64,000 nucleotides of DNA. Origin: BAIKAL-G1 sp943369525 (GTDB lineage Bacteria > Cyanobacteriota > Cyanobacteriia > PCC-6307 > Cyanobiaceae). Shown here in pieces: positions 23,758 to 32,765 of this stretch (positions are counted from its first letter, which is position 1; each line of letters starts with the position of its first letter). Location: NCBI GenBank assembly GCA_943369525.1, contig CALRNL020000005.1:127584-191583 (forward strand), read 5' to 3'. The position numbers and the translations under genes were made by a program. The notes below the pieces were generated by a model. That model made no database searches, had not been told where the DNA came from, and was given only the letters and a program-made list of their open reading frames with translations.

Positions 23758-25344
23758 TTGATGGTATCCGCTGCATCGAGTGAGTTTCAGGCCGATGGGG
23801 CGGATCCAGGCCAAGTTGGAACCAAGTCTGGAACCAAATTGAGCAAAATCGAGCAGGCAAAAGCCAGTTTCTGCGGCCTCGATCTGGAGTCCCGGCTCGG
23901 CGAACTCGCCAGTCAGGGTTGGCAATCGCTAGACGAAGACACCCTGACCATCCATCTCAAATGGCTGGGCATCTTTTTTCGGCCCGTCACCCCCGGGCGT
24001 TTCATGCTGCGCCTGCGGCTCCCCAATGGGGTGATCCTGGCCGACCAGCTGGAGGTGCTGGCCGATGCCCTCGATCGTTGCGGCGAAGAGGGATCCGCCG
24101 ATATCACCACCCGCCAAAACCTGCAGATGCGCGGGTTCCTATTGGAGGACATGGCCCCCTTGTTGGGAGCCATGGAGGGGGTGGGCCTGACCAGCCGCCA
24201 ATCCGGCCACGACAATCCCCGCAACATCACGGGCAATCCCCTCGCCGGCATCGATCCGGAGGAAGTGGTCGACACCCGGCCCCTGGTGGCGGCCATCCAG
24301 GCCCGGCTGCTGGGGCCTGGGGGACCCCGCAACCTGCCCCGCAAGTTCAATGTGGCCGTGGGCGGAGCTGCCGATAGCTTCCTGCTCCATAACGACCTGG
24401 CCTTCCTGCCCTGCCACCGCGATGGCGAGTTGGGCTTCACGGTGATGGTGGGGGGCTTCTTTTCGGCCCAACGCAATGAACTGGCCATCCCCCTCGGGCT
24501 ATGGCTCCGGCCCGAGCACCTGGCCGATTTCAGCCTGGTGGTGCTGCGCCATTTCGAACGCCACGGCAATCGGGCCGCCCGCAACAAAAGCCGGCTCCTG
24601 TACCTAATCGAATACCTGGGGCTGGAGACCTACAGGCGGGAGCTGCTGGCTGAATTGGCCGCCCTCGGCGCCGAAGCCCTACCCCATGACGGCAGCCATC
24701 TGGTGACCCGGACGCCCCGCTCCGGGCTGGGGGTTCAGGCCCAGAAGCAGCCCGGCCTGCACTGGGTCGGCCTGGGCGTGCCCATGGGCCGGCTCGATGC
24801 GGACGCCATGGCCGAGCTGGCCCGCCTGGCCAGGACCTACGGCCAGGGGGAGCTGCGCTTCACCGAGGCCCAGAACGTGCTGATTCCAGGCGTGCCCACC
24901 GACCAGGTTGGGGCGTTGCTGGCCGAACCGCTGCTGCAACGGCTGCGGCCCGAACCCGGCCCCCTACAGGCCGAAGCCGTGAGCTGCACCGGCAACCGCT
25001 ATTGCAGCTTTGCCCTGATTCCCACCAAAACCACCGCCCAGGCCGTGGTCGAAGAGTTGGAGCGGCGGCTGGAGTTGCCCGAGGCGGTGCGCAGCCACTG
25101 GACCGGCTGTCCCAATGCCTGCGGCCAGCCCTACATGGGCGAAATCGGCCTGATGGGCGCCAAGGCCCGCCAGGACGGCCAGATGGTGGAAGCCGCCAAG
25201 ATTTTCCTGGGGGGATCGATGGGAGCGGAGCCCCAATTGGCGGCCCTGCACGGCACGGCCGTGCCCCTGACCGACCTGCCTGATGTGCTGGAAACCCTGC
25301 TGGTGGAGCGTTTCGGCGCCCGGCGCCGCAGCCAGACCCCCTGA
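23758..25344 (+). CDS. nirA: Ferredoxin-nitrite reductase NirA
   Basis: NirA reduces nitrite to ammonium by six electrons from ferredoxin, using a 4Fe-4S cluster and siroheme. The 528-residue protein has two ferredoxin-like half domains and the sulfite/nitrite reductase signatures: Arg-rich ADITTRQNLQMRG near residue 120, the cluster cysteines C410 and C416 (SCTGNRYCSF) and C451 and C455 (TGCPNACGQPYMGEIG). The N-terminal 25 residues are poorly conserved; the start could be Met2. It heads a forward-strand group with the CbiX-domain protein and cobA, which supply siroheme. It is divergent from the TrpD2-like/narM pair. Confidence 0.97.
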   Translation: MMVSAASSEFQADGADPGQVGTKSGTKLSKIEQAKASFCGLDLESRLGELASQGWQSLDEDTLTIHLKWLGIFFRPVTPGRFMLRLRLPNGVILADQLEVLADALDRCGEEGSADITTRQNLQMRGFLLEDMAPLLGAMEGVGLTSRQSGHDNPRNITGNPLAGIDPEEVVDTRPLVAAIQARLLGPGGPRNLPRKFNVAVGGAADSFLLHNDLAFLPCHRDGELGFTVMVGGFFSAQRNELAIPLGLWLRPEHLADFSLVVLRHFERHGNRAARNKSRLLYLIEYLGLETYRRELLAELAALGAEALPHDGSHLVTRTPRSGLGVQAQKQPGLHWVGLGVPMGRLDADAMAELARLARTYGQGELRFTEAQNVLIPGVPTDQVGALLAEPLLQRLRPEPGPLQAEAVSCTGNRYCSFALIPTKTTAQAVVEELERRLELPEAVRSHWTGCPNACGQPYMGEIGLMGAKARQDGQMVEAAKIFLGGSMGAEPQLAALHGTAVPLTDLPDVLETLLVERFGARRRSQTP

Positions 25345-25478
25345 AGCTCCAACCGCTTGCCAACGGTCCCCAGGGCCAAGGCGGGCGGCTGCCAACCCCC
25401 TGGGCCCAGCCCCATGCCCCCCCCACTCCCGGGGCGGACCTGGCCCCCGATTTCCCTCGCTCCATTGCTGATTCGTCC

Positions 25479-27011
25479 TTGTCCATGCCGCCCCTGCCGC
25501 TGGCCCAGGCCTGTGCCGAACGCGGCCGGATCGCCGCAACTGGCAGGGTGGATCCAGCTGCCCGGTGGGTGACCATGCTCCGCCTGGGATCTGACCAGCC
25601 CGACCCGACGCCCTTGCCGCCCGAGGGCAGCCTGGAGCGCTGGCAGCGGCTCCAGGAGCTGGGCCGCAGCCCAACCGACCCCGGCCCCTGGCTCGCCGGC
25701 CTGGCCTCGGGAAGCCTGACGCCCGATGTCGATCTCCTCGTCACCCTGGCCGGCCGGGTGGACCGGGCTGGCGCCGAACGCCTGCTAGTCCTGGCCGCGG
25801 ACTTTGGCCTGCCGCCCCTGCGCCTGGCCCTGGAGCAGGCCCTGCCTGCCCTGCCCGCCGCCACCCGGGCGGTGTGGCTGGATCCTCTTCTGACCCTGGC
25901 CCCCGACGAACCGGGCTGGCTGGCCCTGCTTGGGGCGTTCCCGGACCCCCGCGTCGCCGACCGGTTGCGGCAGGCCCTGGCCTGCTCTCTGGACGCCCAA
26001 CTGCTGGAGCGCCTCGGCCATCAACGGCAGGGCGAGGATGGGGCCCTGCTCCTCAAAATCAGCCTGACGCCAGGACCACGGGCCCTGCGCCATGGGGCCT
26101 TGGAAGGGCTGGCCCTGGGCCTTTCGGCCTGGCCCCTGGAGCCCCTGCGGGCGGGCCTGGCGGCCCTGGTGGAAGACCTGGATCCCGCCCTGGCCGCCAA
26201 GGCGGTGGATCTGCTGGCCCGCCTACCCCAGGGCCAACGCCAGTTACGACGCCTGGCCCAACGCCCCCTGGCGGCCCCGGTGCAAGGGCGGCTGCAACGG
26301 CGCCTGCGGCGCTGCCCCCTGGTGCTGGTGGTGCATGGCCGCAGGGGCGGCCTCATTCCTGAGGAGCTGCAGGATTGGGCCCGGGAGCTGGAGCAGCGGC
26401 GCGGCGCCCCGGTGCTGCTGCAGGCCCTCACCAGCGGAACCCCAGACCCCAGCCCGGGCTTCTGGGCCGGGGCCCAGCGGGCTGGGGCGGTGGGCCTGGT
26501 GCCCCTGCTGCTCCTGCCTGGGGGCCACGTGCGCCAGGACCTGCCGGCAATCGCCCGCGCCTGGCGCAACCGCCTGGGCCCGGGCCCGGCCATGGCGCTC
26601 CAGCGCTACCCCTTCCTGGGGGCCTGGCCGGCCTGGCAGCAGCTGCTGGCTGGCCAACTGGCGGATCGGCAGGAATTTGGGGCCATCCACTGGCTTCACC
26701 ATCCGCTGGAGGGCCCCCTGGCCCAGCGCTATCTGGCCCACCTGGGCGCCGTACTGGGCAGCCCTGGGCTAGCCACTCCATACACTGCAGAGCTGGCGGA
26801 TCTGGTTTTGCCTGTGGATCGCCCCGACCCGCAAAGCGTGGCTGTGCTGCCCCTAACCCTGGCCAGCAACCGGCTCACCGACACCCTCGCCGCCGGCCCC
26901 CGGGGGGCTCTCCCACCAGGCCAAACCCGCCCCCCCCAGCCCCTTCCTCCCCTGTTGCAGCAACCCGCCATCCGCCAGTTCCTGCTCAGGGCGCTTGGGG
27001 CCTTGCCATGA
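25479..27011 (+). CDS. CbiX-domain sirohydrochlorin chelatase with long N-terminal domain
   Basis: The 510-residue protein is much longer than a stand-alone CbiX (about 120-320 residues). Residues 60-275 are Leu/Ala-rich helical repeats resembling HEAT repeats; residues about 280-430 form the CbiX-like domain, with VLVVHGRRGG (His286) and VPLLLLPGGHVRQDLP (His350), the two histidine positions typical of sirohydrochlorin chelatases, then RYPFLGAWPAWQQLL. The last 80 residues are Pro-rich. It sits between nirA and cobA, overlapping cobA by four bases, so iron insertion into sirohydrochlorin for the NirA siroheme is the likely role. The helical domain's role is unknown. The start may be the ATG at 25575. 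Confidence 0.8.
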   Translation: MSMPPLPLAQACAERGRIAATGRVDPAARWVTMLRLGSDQPDPTPLPPEGSLERWQRLQELGRSPTDPGPWLAGLASGSLTPDVDLLVTLAGRVDRAGAERLLVLAADFGLPPLRLALEQALPALPAATRAVWLDPLLTLAPDEPGWLALLGAFPDPRVADRLRQALACSLDAQLLERLGHQRQGEDGALLLKISLTPGPRALRHGALEGLALGLSAWPLEPLRAGLAALVEDLDPALAAKAVDLLARLPQGQRQLRRLAQRPLAAPVQGRLQRRLRRCPLVLVVHGRRGGLIPEELQDWARELEQRRGAPVLLQALTSGTPDPSPGFWAGAQRAGAVGLVPLLLLPGGHVRQDLPAIARAWRNRLGPGPAMALQRYPFLGAWPAWQQLLAGQLADRQEFGAIHWLHHPLEGPLAQRYLAHLGAVLGSPGLATPYTAELADLVLPVDRPDPQSVAVLPLTLASNRLTDTLAAGPRGALPPGQTRPPQPLPPLLQQPAIRQFLLRALGALP

Positions 27012-27898
27012 GCACCGATGGGAGCGGCCCCGCGGCCACCAGCCCCGACACCAGCGGCCCCGCAGCCAGCACCCCAAAAACCCTGGGCCTCGATGGCAGG
27101 GAGCCCGATGGCTTGGACAACCCTTTGCCGGGCACGGTGTATCTGGTGGGGGCGGGTCCGGGCGATCCGGACCTGCTCACCCTCAAGGCCCATCGGCTGC
27201 TCAGCCGCTGCGATGCCCTCGTCTACGACTCCCTGGTGCCCCGGGCCCTGCTCGACCTGGTGCCAGAGGGCTGCGAGTGCCATTTCGTCGGCAAGCGCCG
27301 CGGCCACCATTCCGTGCCCCAGCCCACCACCAACGCGGTGCTGGTGGAGCTGGCCCAACGGCACCGCTGCATCGTGCGGCTCAAGGGGGGCGACCCCTTC
27401 CTGTTCGGCCGGGGCGGCGAGGAGGCGGCCCACCTGGTCAAGCAGGGGGTGGCCGTGCAGGTGGTGCCTGGGGTGACGGCGGGCATCGCCGCGCCGGCCT
27501 ACGCGGGCATCCCCGTGACCCACCGGCGGGCCGGCTCGAGCGTCACCTTCGTGACCGGCCATGAGGAGATCGATAAGGGTCGCCCCGGCGTCGACTGGCG
27601 CGGCCTGGCCCGCAGCAGCGATGGGCTGGTGATCTACATGGGCCTGCACAACCTGCCCCAGATCTGCGCTGAACTCATGGCCGGCGGTCTGGCCGGCAGC
27701 ACGCCGGCGGCGGTGGTGCAGCAGGGCACCGTGACCGGCCAACGCCAACTGATCACCGCCCTGGCCGACCTGGCTGGCAGGGTCGAGGCCGAAGGGTTCG
27801 GTTCCCCCGCGATCGTGGTGATCGGCGCCATGGTGGCGGAGCGGATTCCCCAGTGCGCCCCCGAACCGGCCCTGGTGGAGATGCCGATCCCCTTCTAG
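27008..27898 (+). CDS. cobA: Uroporphyrinogen-III C-methyltransferase CobA
   Basis: CobA methylates uroporphyrinogen III at C2 and C7 to make precorrin-2, on the way to siroheme and cobalamin. The 296-residue product has VYLVGAGPGDPDLLTLKA near residue 43, DALVYDSLV, RLKGGDPFLFGRGGEEA, VVPGVTAGIAAPAYAGIPVTHR and VVQQGTVTGQR, all family hallmarks. There is no fused precorrin-2 dehydrogenase/ferrochelatase domain, so the CbiX protein upstream is needed to complete siroheme. An N-terminal Ser/Pro/Gly-rich tail of about 38 residues precedes the domain. ATGA overlap with the upstream gene fixes the start at 27008. Confidence 0.96.
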   Translation: MSTDGSGPAATSPDTSGPAASTPKTLGLDGREPDGLDNPLPGTVYLVGAGPGDPDLLTLKAHRLLSRCDALVYDSLVPRALLDLVPEGCECHFVGKRRGHHSVPQPTTNAVLVELAQRHRCIVRLKGGDPFLFGRGGEEAAHLVKQGVAVQVVPGVTAGIAAPAYAGIPVTHRRAGSSVTFVTGHEEIDKGRPGVDWRGLARSSDGLVIYMGLHNLPQICAELMAGGLAGSTPAAVVQQGTVTGQRQLITALADLAGRVEAEGFGSPAIVVIGAMVAERIPQCAPEPALVEMPIPF

Positions 27899-27902
27899 AG
27901 CT

Positions 27903-27920
27903 CCAGGCAAGGGCGCCTGG
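27903..27920. terminator. Short hairpin between convergent cobA and the CsgG-like gene
   Basis: CCAGGC and GCCTGG pair around a 6-base loop, five bases past the cobA stop. No T-run follows, so termination is suggested mainly by the position between convergent genes. Confidence 0.3.
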
Positions 27921-27933
27921 GGCAGCAAACCCC

Positions 27934-28821
27934 CTACTCCAGCCGCAACACCCCCTGGGTGCGCTCCCGGCGCTGCTGGTCCTGGGCCCGGTAGGCCTCC
28001 TGGCAGCCATCCCGGGGGGCAAGCACGCAGCTCACGTAGTTGGAGGCATCCACCAGGGCGGCTCGGATCGCCTTGGCCGCCGGTGTGCGTTGGGACTGGC
28101 TGTTGTTGGAGCCAAATTGCAGGGTGCCGGCAGCGGCGGTGAGGGCCTGGCCGGTGGTGCCCATGGTGGGAGCGAGCCAAAGGGCGAGGCCGGCGGCGGG
28201 CGCCAGGCTGGCGCCATTGGAGCGGGCTTGAGCCGTGTTGCTGGCCCGACCTTCCACGGTGCGGGAGCCGAGGATCTCGCCGGTGCTGCTATCGACAATG
28301 CGGATATCAAGGGCGACGTAATCCCTGGTTTCTTGCTGTTGGTTCGCGGTGCCAAAACCGAGCAGGCCGAAGTTGCTGCCGGACTGTTTGGTTTCCACGT
28401 TGTTGTCGTAGGCCGTGAGCGTGCCGAGCACGATGTAACGGGCCCCGGTCATCTGACCCTTTTTGGCGGCGTTACTTCCCTTTTTAACGATGCCTAGCTC
28501 GGCCAGCTCCTGCTCCGACAACACCTGCTTGAGGTTGCTGCGCTCCACCACCTGGAGATTCCCCGTGGCCGCCAGTTCATTGGCCAGGGCTGCGGCCAGG
28601 TCCTGGGCCACCGATCCCTGCCACCACCAGGTGGGCTGGGTCACCGTGTTCTTGAACTCCGGCACCGACACCGTGGGCCTGGTCCAGGGGCGCGCCGCAC
28701 GGGGCTGCTGGTAGGGCTGCTGGGGCAGGGGCTGGGGTTGCTGCTGGGCGCCCACGGGCAGGCCGGCGGCCGCCACAAGCAGGCCGGCGAACAGACAAGC
28801 CCTGCGGCGGTTTGGGGTCAT
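27934..28821 (-). CDS. CsgG/Curli assembly-domain exported protein
   Basis: The 295-residue protein starts with a signal peptide (Arg-rich start, a hydrophobic stretch, then GAQQQPQPLPQQPYQQP, probably the exposed Gln/Pro-rich mature end). Residues about 55-200 resemble the CsgG fold: PTVSVPEFKNTV, LANELAATGNLQVVERSNLKQVLSEQELAELG and GARYIVLGTLTAYD. In CsgG this is the curli pore, but many bacterial paralogues have unrelated or unknown functions, and there are no other curli genes here. A start at 29010 is also open but adds 63 unconserved residues; I chose the ATG at 28821 because it begins the signal peptide. It is divergent from the cupin gene. Confidence 0.75.
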   Translation of the reverse strand: MTPNRRRACLFAGLLVAAAGLPVGAQQQPQPLPQQPYQQPRAARPWTRPTVSVPEFKNTVTQPTWWWQGSVAQDLAAALANELAATGNLQVVERSNLKQVLSEQELAELGIVKKGSNAAKKGQMTGARYIVLGTLTAYDNNVETKQSGSNFGLLGFGTANQQQETRDYVALDIRIVDSSTGEILGSRTVEGRASNTAQARSNGASLAPAAGLALWLAPTMGTTGQALTAAAGTLQFGSNNSQSQRTPAAKAIRAALVDASNYVSCVLAPRDGCQEAYRAQDQQRRERTQGVLRLE

Positions 28822-29015
28822 CGCGACGGGATGGGGGGGAAGGTCAGTCCCCCCATGCTGGCCTGGGGCGGGCGGCAAGGCTGGGGGGGCGCCAGTCGGG
28901 TATCCGTCCCCGATCCGGACCCCATCAGGGGTTTGGTAGCCGATCGAACCACAGGCCCGGCTAGCACTTGGGTTGATTGGGACACCTTCTTCGTCCACCT
29001 CCGGTGGCAAACGCC

Positions 29016-29558
29016 ATGGTCACCACCCTGCTGGAGGCCAACCACACTGGCCAATCGCCCACGGCGCCGCGACCGGCGCCCATGTTTGAGCTGGTCCCCT
29101 ACGAGAAGTTCCGCGATACCCCTGCGGTGCGCTTCTACGACATCACCGTGCCCACCTCCAATGCCCGCGATCTGGTGGTGCACAGCGGCCCGGCGATCAG
29201 CCCCCCCGATGACAGCGAAACGGGCGCCTGGCAGTTCTATCTCCATCCCCACCAGGAGGACAACCTGCTCGCCCTCCATGGCGGCCGCACCTTCTTCCTG
29301 GTGAACCTGGGCTGGAACTATCCCTTCCACATCGTGCGCCTGGAAAGCGGCGGCGACATCCTGCGCATTCCGCCGGGCACTTTCCACCGCTCCGTGTCCG
29401 ATCCCGCTGGCTCGGTGGTGCTCAACCAGGCCGTGCGCGACCAGGGCGCCAGCGTGCTGCGCGAATTCCGCGTCTACAACAGCGGCCGCATCCCGCGCCT
29501 ATTCGCCACCACCTCCCGCACCGCTCCCCTACCCAAGCTGCACGGCGTCAGCTGGTGA
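29016..29558 (+). CDS. Hypothetical cupin-fold protein
   Basis: The 180-residue protein carries a recognisable cupin-like pattern: HPHQEDNLLALHGGRTFFLVN near residues 70-90 and GGDILRIPPGTFHRSVSDP near residue 115. These histidines could bind a metal, but no specific cupin enzyme can be named. The first 22 residues are poorly structured; ATGs at 29016 and 29082 are both usable, the second beginning MFELVPYEKF. It is on the forward strand opposite a reverse-strand operon and is divergent from the CsgG-like gene; nothing in the context indicates its substrate. Confidence 0.65.
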   Translation: MVTTLLEANHTGQSPTAPRPAPMFELVPYEKFRDTPAVRFYDITVPTSNARDLVVHSGPAISPPDDSETGAWQFYLHPHQEDNLLALHGGRTFFLVNLGWNYPFHIVRLESGGDILRIPPGTFHRSVSDPAGSVVLNQAVRDQGASVLREFRVYNSGRIPRLFATTSRTAPLPKLHGVSW

Positions 29559-29622
29559 CCCCCAGGCTTGCCGCCAGGCCCCAGGCCTGGGGCGCAAGCC
29601 GGTCCCTTGGGCACGCAAGCGA

Positions 29623-31782
29623 TCAGGGCAGCCGCAGGTCCACGGTTACGGCAGCGGGGCTGGCTCCGCGCCAGGGGGCTGCCCCCAGATCCAGGGGGGC
29701 TGCCCCCCTGGCGAGCTCCTGGGGTAGGAAGCCCCCGTCTTCGCTCAGCAGGGTCCAGCGCTGGAGCGGCGGGCTACCGGTTTGGCACCCGCCTCCCTCG
29801 CCTGGACCCGCATCGGGGCGGGCCACCAGGACCAGCTCCAGGGGCAGGTGGGGCGCAATCGTGGGGTGCAGGCAGGGGTAGAGGCGCTCCAGCCGGTAGC
29901 GCACGGCCACGGGCCGGGACGCCTCGGCGCCGGGCAGGGCCAGGGGGCGTCCCTGTAGCACCAGGCCGTAGCACTGGCGGAAAGACGCCGAGGTGATCAC
30001 CTCAAAGCGGCGCAGGGAGCTGTCCACGAATCGGCTGGTGCTGCCCCCTTCCACCGGGGTGTCACACAGCAGGGGCCAGGGTTCGAGGCTACGGCGGATC
30101 TCCAGCTCCGCCTCGCCCTCGCGCCAATGGAGCAGCTGGGGGAAGCGCCACTGCCAGATCTGGCGGAACAGGCTCGGGTCCAGGGCCAGGCCATCGGCCG
30201 CCAGCAGGGCCAGCACCTGCTCCAGATCGGCCCAGAGCTCGCTGGGCAGCAGGCAGCGATCGTGCAGAGCCTCACCCCAGGCACGAATCGGCGTGGGCCG
30301 GTGGGCGGGCTCCAGCACATGGGTCGCCAGGGCGCTCCAGAGCAGGGCGATTGCCGCGCTCCACTGGTGCTTGGGCAGGGTTTCCATGGCCCGGAACTCG
30401 AGCAGCCCCTGGCAGCCAGCGGCCCAGGCCGGGTTCCAGAACTTGTCGAGGCTGATTTCGCTGCGGTGGGTGTTGCCGCTCTTATCGGCGTGGAGGTGGC
30501 GCAGGGTTTCGCTGATCGCCACCCGCTGATCTCCCTCCGGCAGGCCGGCCAGCACCTGGTGGGCCAGCTGCAGGTCGAGCCAGGCGGCGCTGCCCTCATC
30601 GGGCCGGGGCGCCTGGGAGGCGGGCCCCACCGAATTGCCACTGAACAGGTAGGCCAAGCTGGGATGGTGCTGCCAGAAACGCAGCAGGCCCACCAGCCAG
30701 GCGGGCCGGCTAAAAAATGGGTTCTGCTCCAGGCTGGGGCCACCCCAGAGCAGGTGGTTGCCGCCGCCACTGCCCTCCTGGCTGAGGCCAGCCCGGTTCA
30801 GGGCCTCCTGGCTTGGACGCTCCAGGCTGGGGTCGCCGGGCTGGGGGAGCTCCGGGGCGGGCCGCCGCTGCTTCCAGGAGCGCAGGCCCACGGCCGCACC
30901 GCCTTCCTCTAACAACCGCATCCAGTCCGCGTAGGCGTCCCAGCGGGGGCAAACGGGCAGATTCACCTCGAGCACACCCGGATCGGCGGTGAGGCCAAGC
31001 ACCTGCCAGGCGCCATCGATATCGAGGGGCAGCACACCGCTGAGATCCGGCTTGCTCCAGGCGCCACTGGCCTTGGCGATCACGCCCAGCAGCTGCTCCA
31101 GGGGCTGGCGGGCCAGGGGGGGCAGGAACAGGCTCCAATCCTCCGGTCCCACCTCCAGGGTGAGTACCTGGCGCAGCACCCCCTCGGGGAAGTGCTGCAG
31201 GGGCAGGCGCAGGCCGGCAGGACCGGGGGCGCCCAGCAGCTCCCGCAGCTCCTCGGCCAGGGGCCAGGCCGCCGGCGTCCAACCCAGCTCACCGCCTACC
31301 TCCCTGTCCTGGCCATCGTTGTGGCTGAGGGGGGCCGCCCAGACACTGCGGGCGTCGTCGAGGGGATCGCGCAGTTGCAGGGGCTCCAGCTGGCAGCCCA
31401 GGCCGCGGCCGATCACCGCCAGGAAACCCGCTGCCCCATCCGCCGGCAGCACGGGCCGGGGGGCCCCATCGTCCTGGGGCCAGGCCACCACCGGATCGCC
31501 GCCCGGTCCGGTGAACAGGCGCAGGGCCCAGCGGGGGTTGACCTCGCCGTCATAGCGCTTACCCGGGCAATACATCAGGGTGCTGCCGGGCCAGGCCCGT
31601 TGCTGCAGCTGGGCCGCCAGGGCCCGGGCGTAGCCCAGCTTGGTGGGGCCATCGGCCGCAAACGACCATTCCGCCCCCTCCGGCGCGTCGGGCACGTAGG
31701 TGGGTTCGCCACCCAGGGTGAGCCGCACCCCGGCGGCGGCCAGGCGTTGCTCGATCAGCGCACTCACCTGGGGAGGGTCCAT
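29623..31782 (-). CDS. DUF2126-family protein, last gene of the ATP-grasp operon
   Basis: The 719-residue protein matches the DUF2126 family as I remember it (COG4196): VRLTLGGEPTYV near residue 18, the GSTLMYCPGKRYDGEVNPRWAL stretch, GSGGGNHLLWGGPSLEQNPFF and HPSLAYLFSGNSVGPASQAPRPDEG near residues 355-400, and FVDSSLRRFEVI near the end. In many bacteria this domain is fused to a transglutaminase; here the transglutaminase-like protein is separate and lies immediately upstream. A GTG start at 31830, overlapping that gene's stop as GTGA, is equally plausible. The reaction is unknown. It probably works with the three upstream genes. Confidence 0.85.
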   Translation of the reverse strand: MDPPQVSALIEQRLAAAGVRLTLGGEPTYVPDAPEGAEWSFAADGPTKLGYARALAAQLQQRAWPGSTLMYCPGKRYDGEVNPRWALRLFTGPGGDPVVAWPQDDGAPRPVLPADGAAGFLAVIGRGLGCQLEPLQLRDPLDDARSVWAAPLSHNDGQDREVGGELGWTPAAWPLAEELRELLGAPGPAGLRLPLQHFPEGVLRQVLTLEVGPEDWSLFLPPLARQPLEQLLGVIAKASGAWSKPDLSGVLPLDIDGAWQVLGLTADPGVLEVNLPVCPRWDAYADWMRLLEEGGAAVGLRSWKQRRPAPELPQPGDPSLERPSQEALNRAGLSQEGSGGGNHLLWGGPSLEQNPFFSRPAWLVGLLRFWQHHPSLAYLFSGNSVGPASQAPRPDEGSAAWLDLQLAHQVLAGLPEGDQRVAISETLRHLHADKSGNTHRSEISLDKFWNPAWAAGCQGLLEFRAMETLPKHQWSAAIALLWSALATHVLEPAHRPTPIRAWGEALHDRCLLPSELWADLEQVLALLAADGLALDPSLFRQIWQWRFPQLLHWREGEAELEIRRSLEPWPLLCDTPVEGGSTSRFVDSSLRRFEVITSASFRQCYGLVLQGRPLALPGAEASRPVAVRYRLERLYPCLHPTIAPHLPLELVLVARPDAGPGEGGGCQTGSPPLQRWTLLSEDGGFLPQELARGAAPLDLGAAPWRGASPAAVTVDLRLP

Positions 31783-31826
31783 GGGACTGGGGGGCTGGTT
31801 GGCTGGGGAGTCCGCGGCTGGACGGG

Positions 31827-32765
31827 TCACTGGGGCACTCCCGAGGGGGACTGGGGCACCAGCTCGGCCCGGCTGGGCACCTGGGCTTCCGCCTCGGGCT
31901 CCCGGGGCGGCACCAGCACCTCGGCCTGGATGTCCCACTTGAGGATGCTTTTCACCCCAGGGGGGCCGGAGAAGGTGCCCGTGATTGCGGCGGTGAGGTC
32001 GGATTGGGAGGAGGTGGCTAAGGGGATGTAGCGCTCATCCACCGCCCCCTTGCCGCTGGGATCAAAGCCCCGCCAGCCGGCCCCCTGCAGATACACCTCG
32101 GTCCAGGCGTGCAGGTCGTAACGGGTCGGTTTGGGCTCCACCAGGTGGTAGCCGCTCACAAACCGGGCCGGCAGGCCAACGCTGCGGCAACACTCGATCA
32201 TCAGCATCGCCAGGTCCCGGCAGGAGCCCACCCGTTCCTTGAGGGTGCGGCCGGCGGGCCAGGCGGGGCCGACATGGCGCTGGGTGTATTTGACCCGGTC
32301 CTGGATGATTTCAATTAATTGTTGAAGGAAGGTGAGGCTGCGCTGGTCGCTGCCCATCAGGGCTTCCTGGGCCAGGTCCACCGCCGCCGGGTCGTGCTGA
32401 CCGTTGGGTAGCCAGCCCTGCAGACAGGAGAGCAGGTCGGGGTTGAGCCGGCCGATTGGCACCGGCAGGCGGGCCATCTCTTCCTCGAGGCAGGCCTCGA
32501 TCAGGGGGGGCTGCCAGGTTTCCACCTCCGAGGCCGCCTGGACCCGGAAGATCCGCGTTTCCTTGAGGAAGCGGGCCCGGGTAATCGTGTCGCCACCGGC
32601 GGCGAGCAGGTCGTAGAGCTGGCTGGGATCGGGGCTGATCGTCAGGTTGTAGTCCAACAGCCGTTGGAACCCGTGGGGCCGCGGCCGCAGGCAGAAGCGA
32701 TGGGGCCCGAGCAGCACCGGATCGCTGTAGCGGTAATAGAAGCTGTGGGTTAGGCGGGCACGCAT
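31827..32765 (-). CDS. Transglutaminase-like protein with N-terminal domain
   Basis: The 312-residue protein has a bacterial transglutaminase-like N-terminal domain (residues 1-110) and a transglutaminase core with a complete candidate triad: Cys in VGSCRDLAML, His in DLHAWTEVYL and Asp in GFDPSGKG. In this family (COG1305) such enzymes act as peptidases or cross-linkers, but this branch is uncharacterised. The C-terminus after residue 270 is Pro/Glu-rich. It overlaps the alpha-E gene by 16 bases, and the DUF2126 protein follows, so the genes are probably cotranscribed and cotranslated. Confidence 0.88.
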   Translation of the reverse strand: MRARLTHSFYYRYSDPVLLGPHRFCLRPRPHGFQRLLDYNLTISPDPSQLYDLLAAGGDTITRARFLKETRIFRVQAASEVETWQPPLIEACLEEEMARLPVPIGRLNPDLLSCLQGWLPNGQHDPAAVDLAQEALMGSDQRSLTFLQQLIEIIQDRVKYTQRHVGPAWPAGRTLKERVGSCRDLAMLMIECCRSVGLPARFVSGYHLVEPKPTRYDLHAWTEVYLQGAGWRGFDPSGKGAVDERYIPLATSSQSDLTAAITGTFSGPPGVKSILKWDIQAEVLVPPREPEAEAQVPSRAELVPQSPSGVPQ

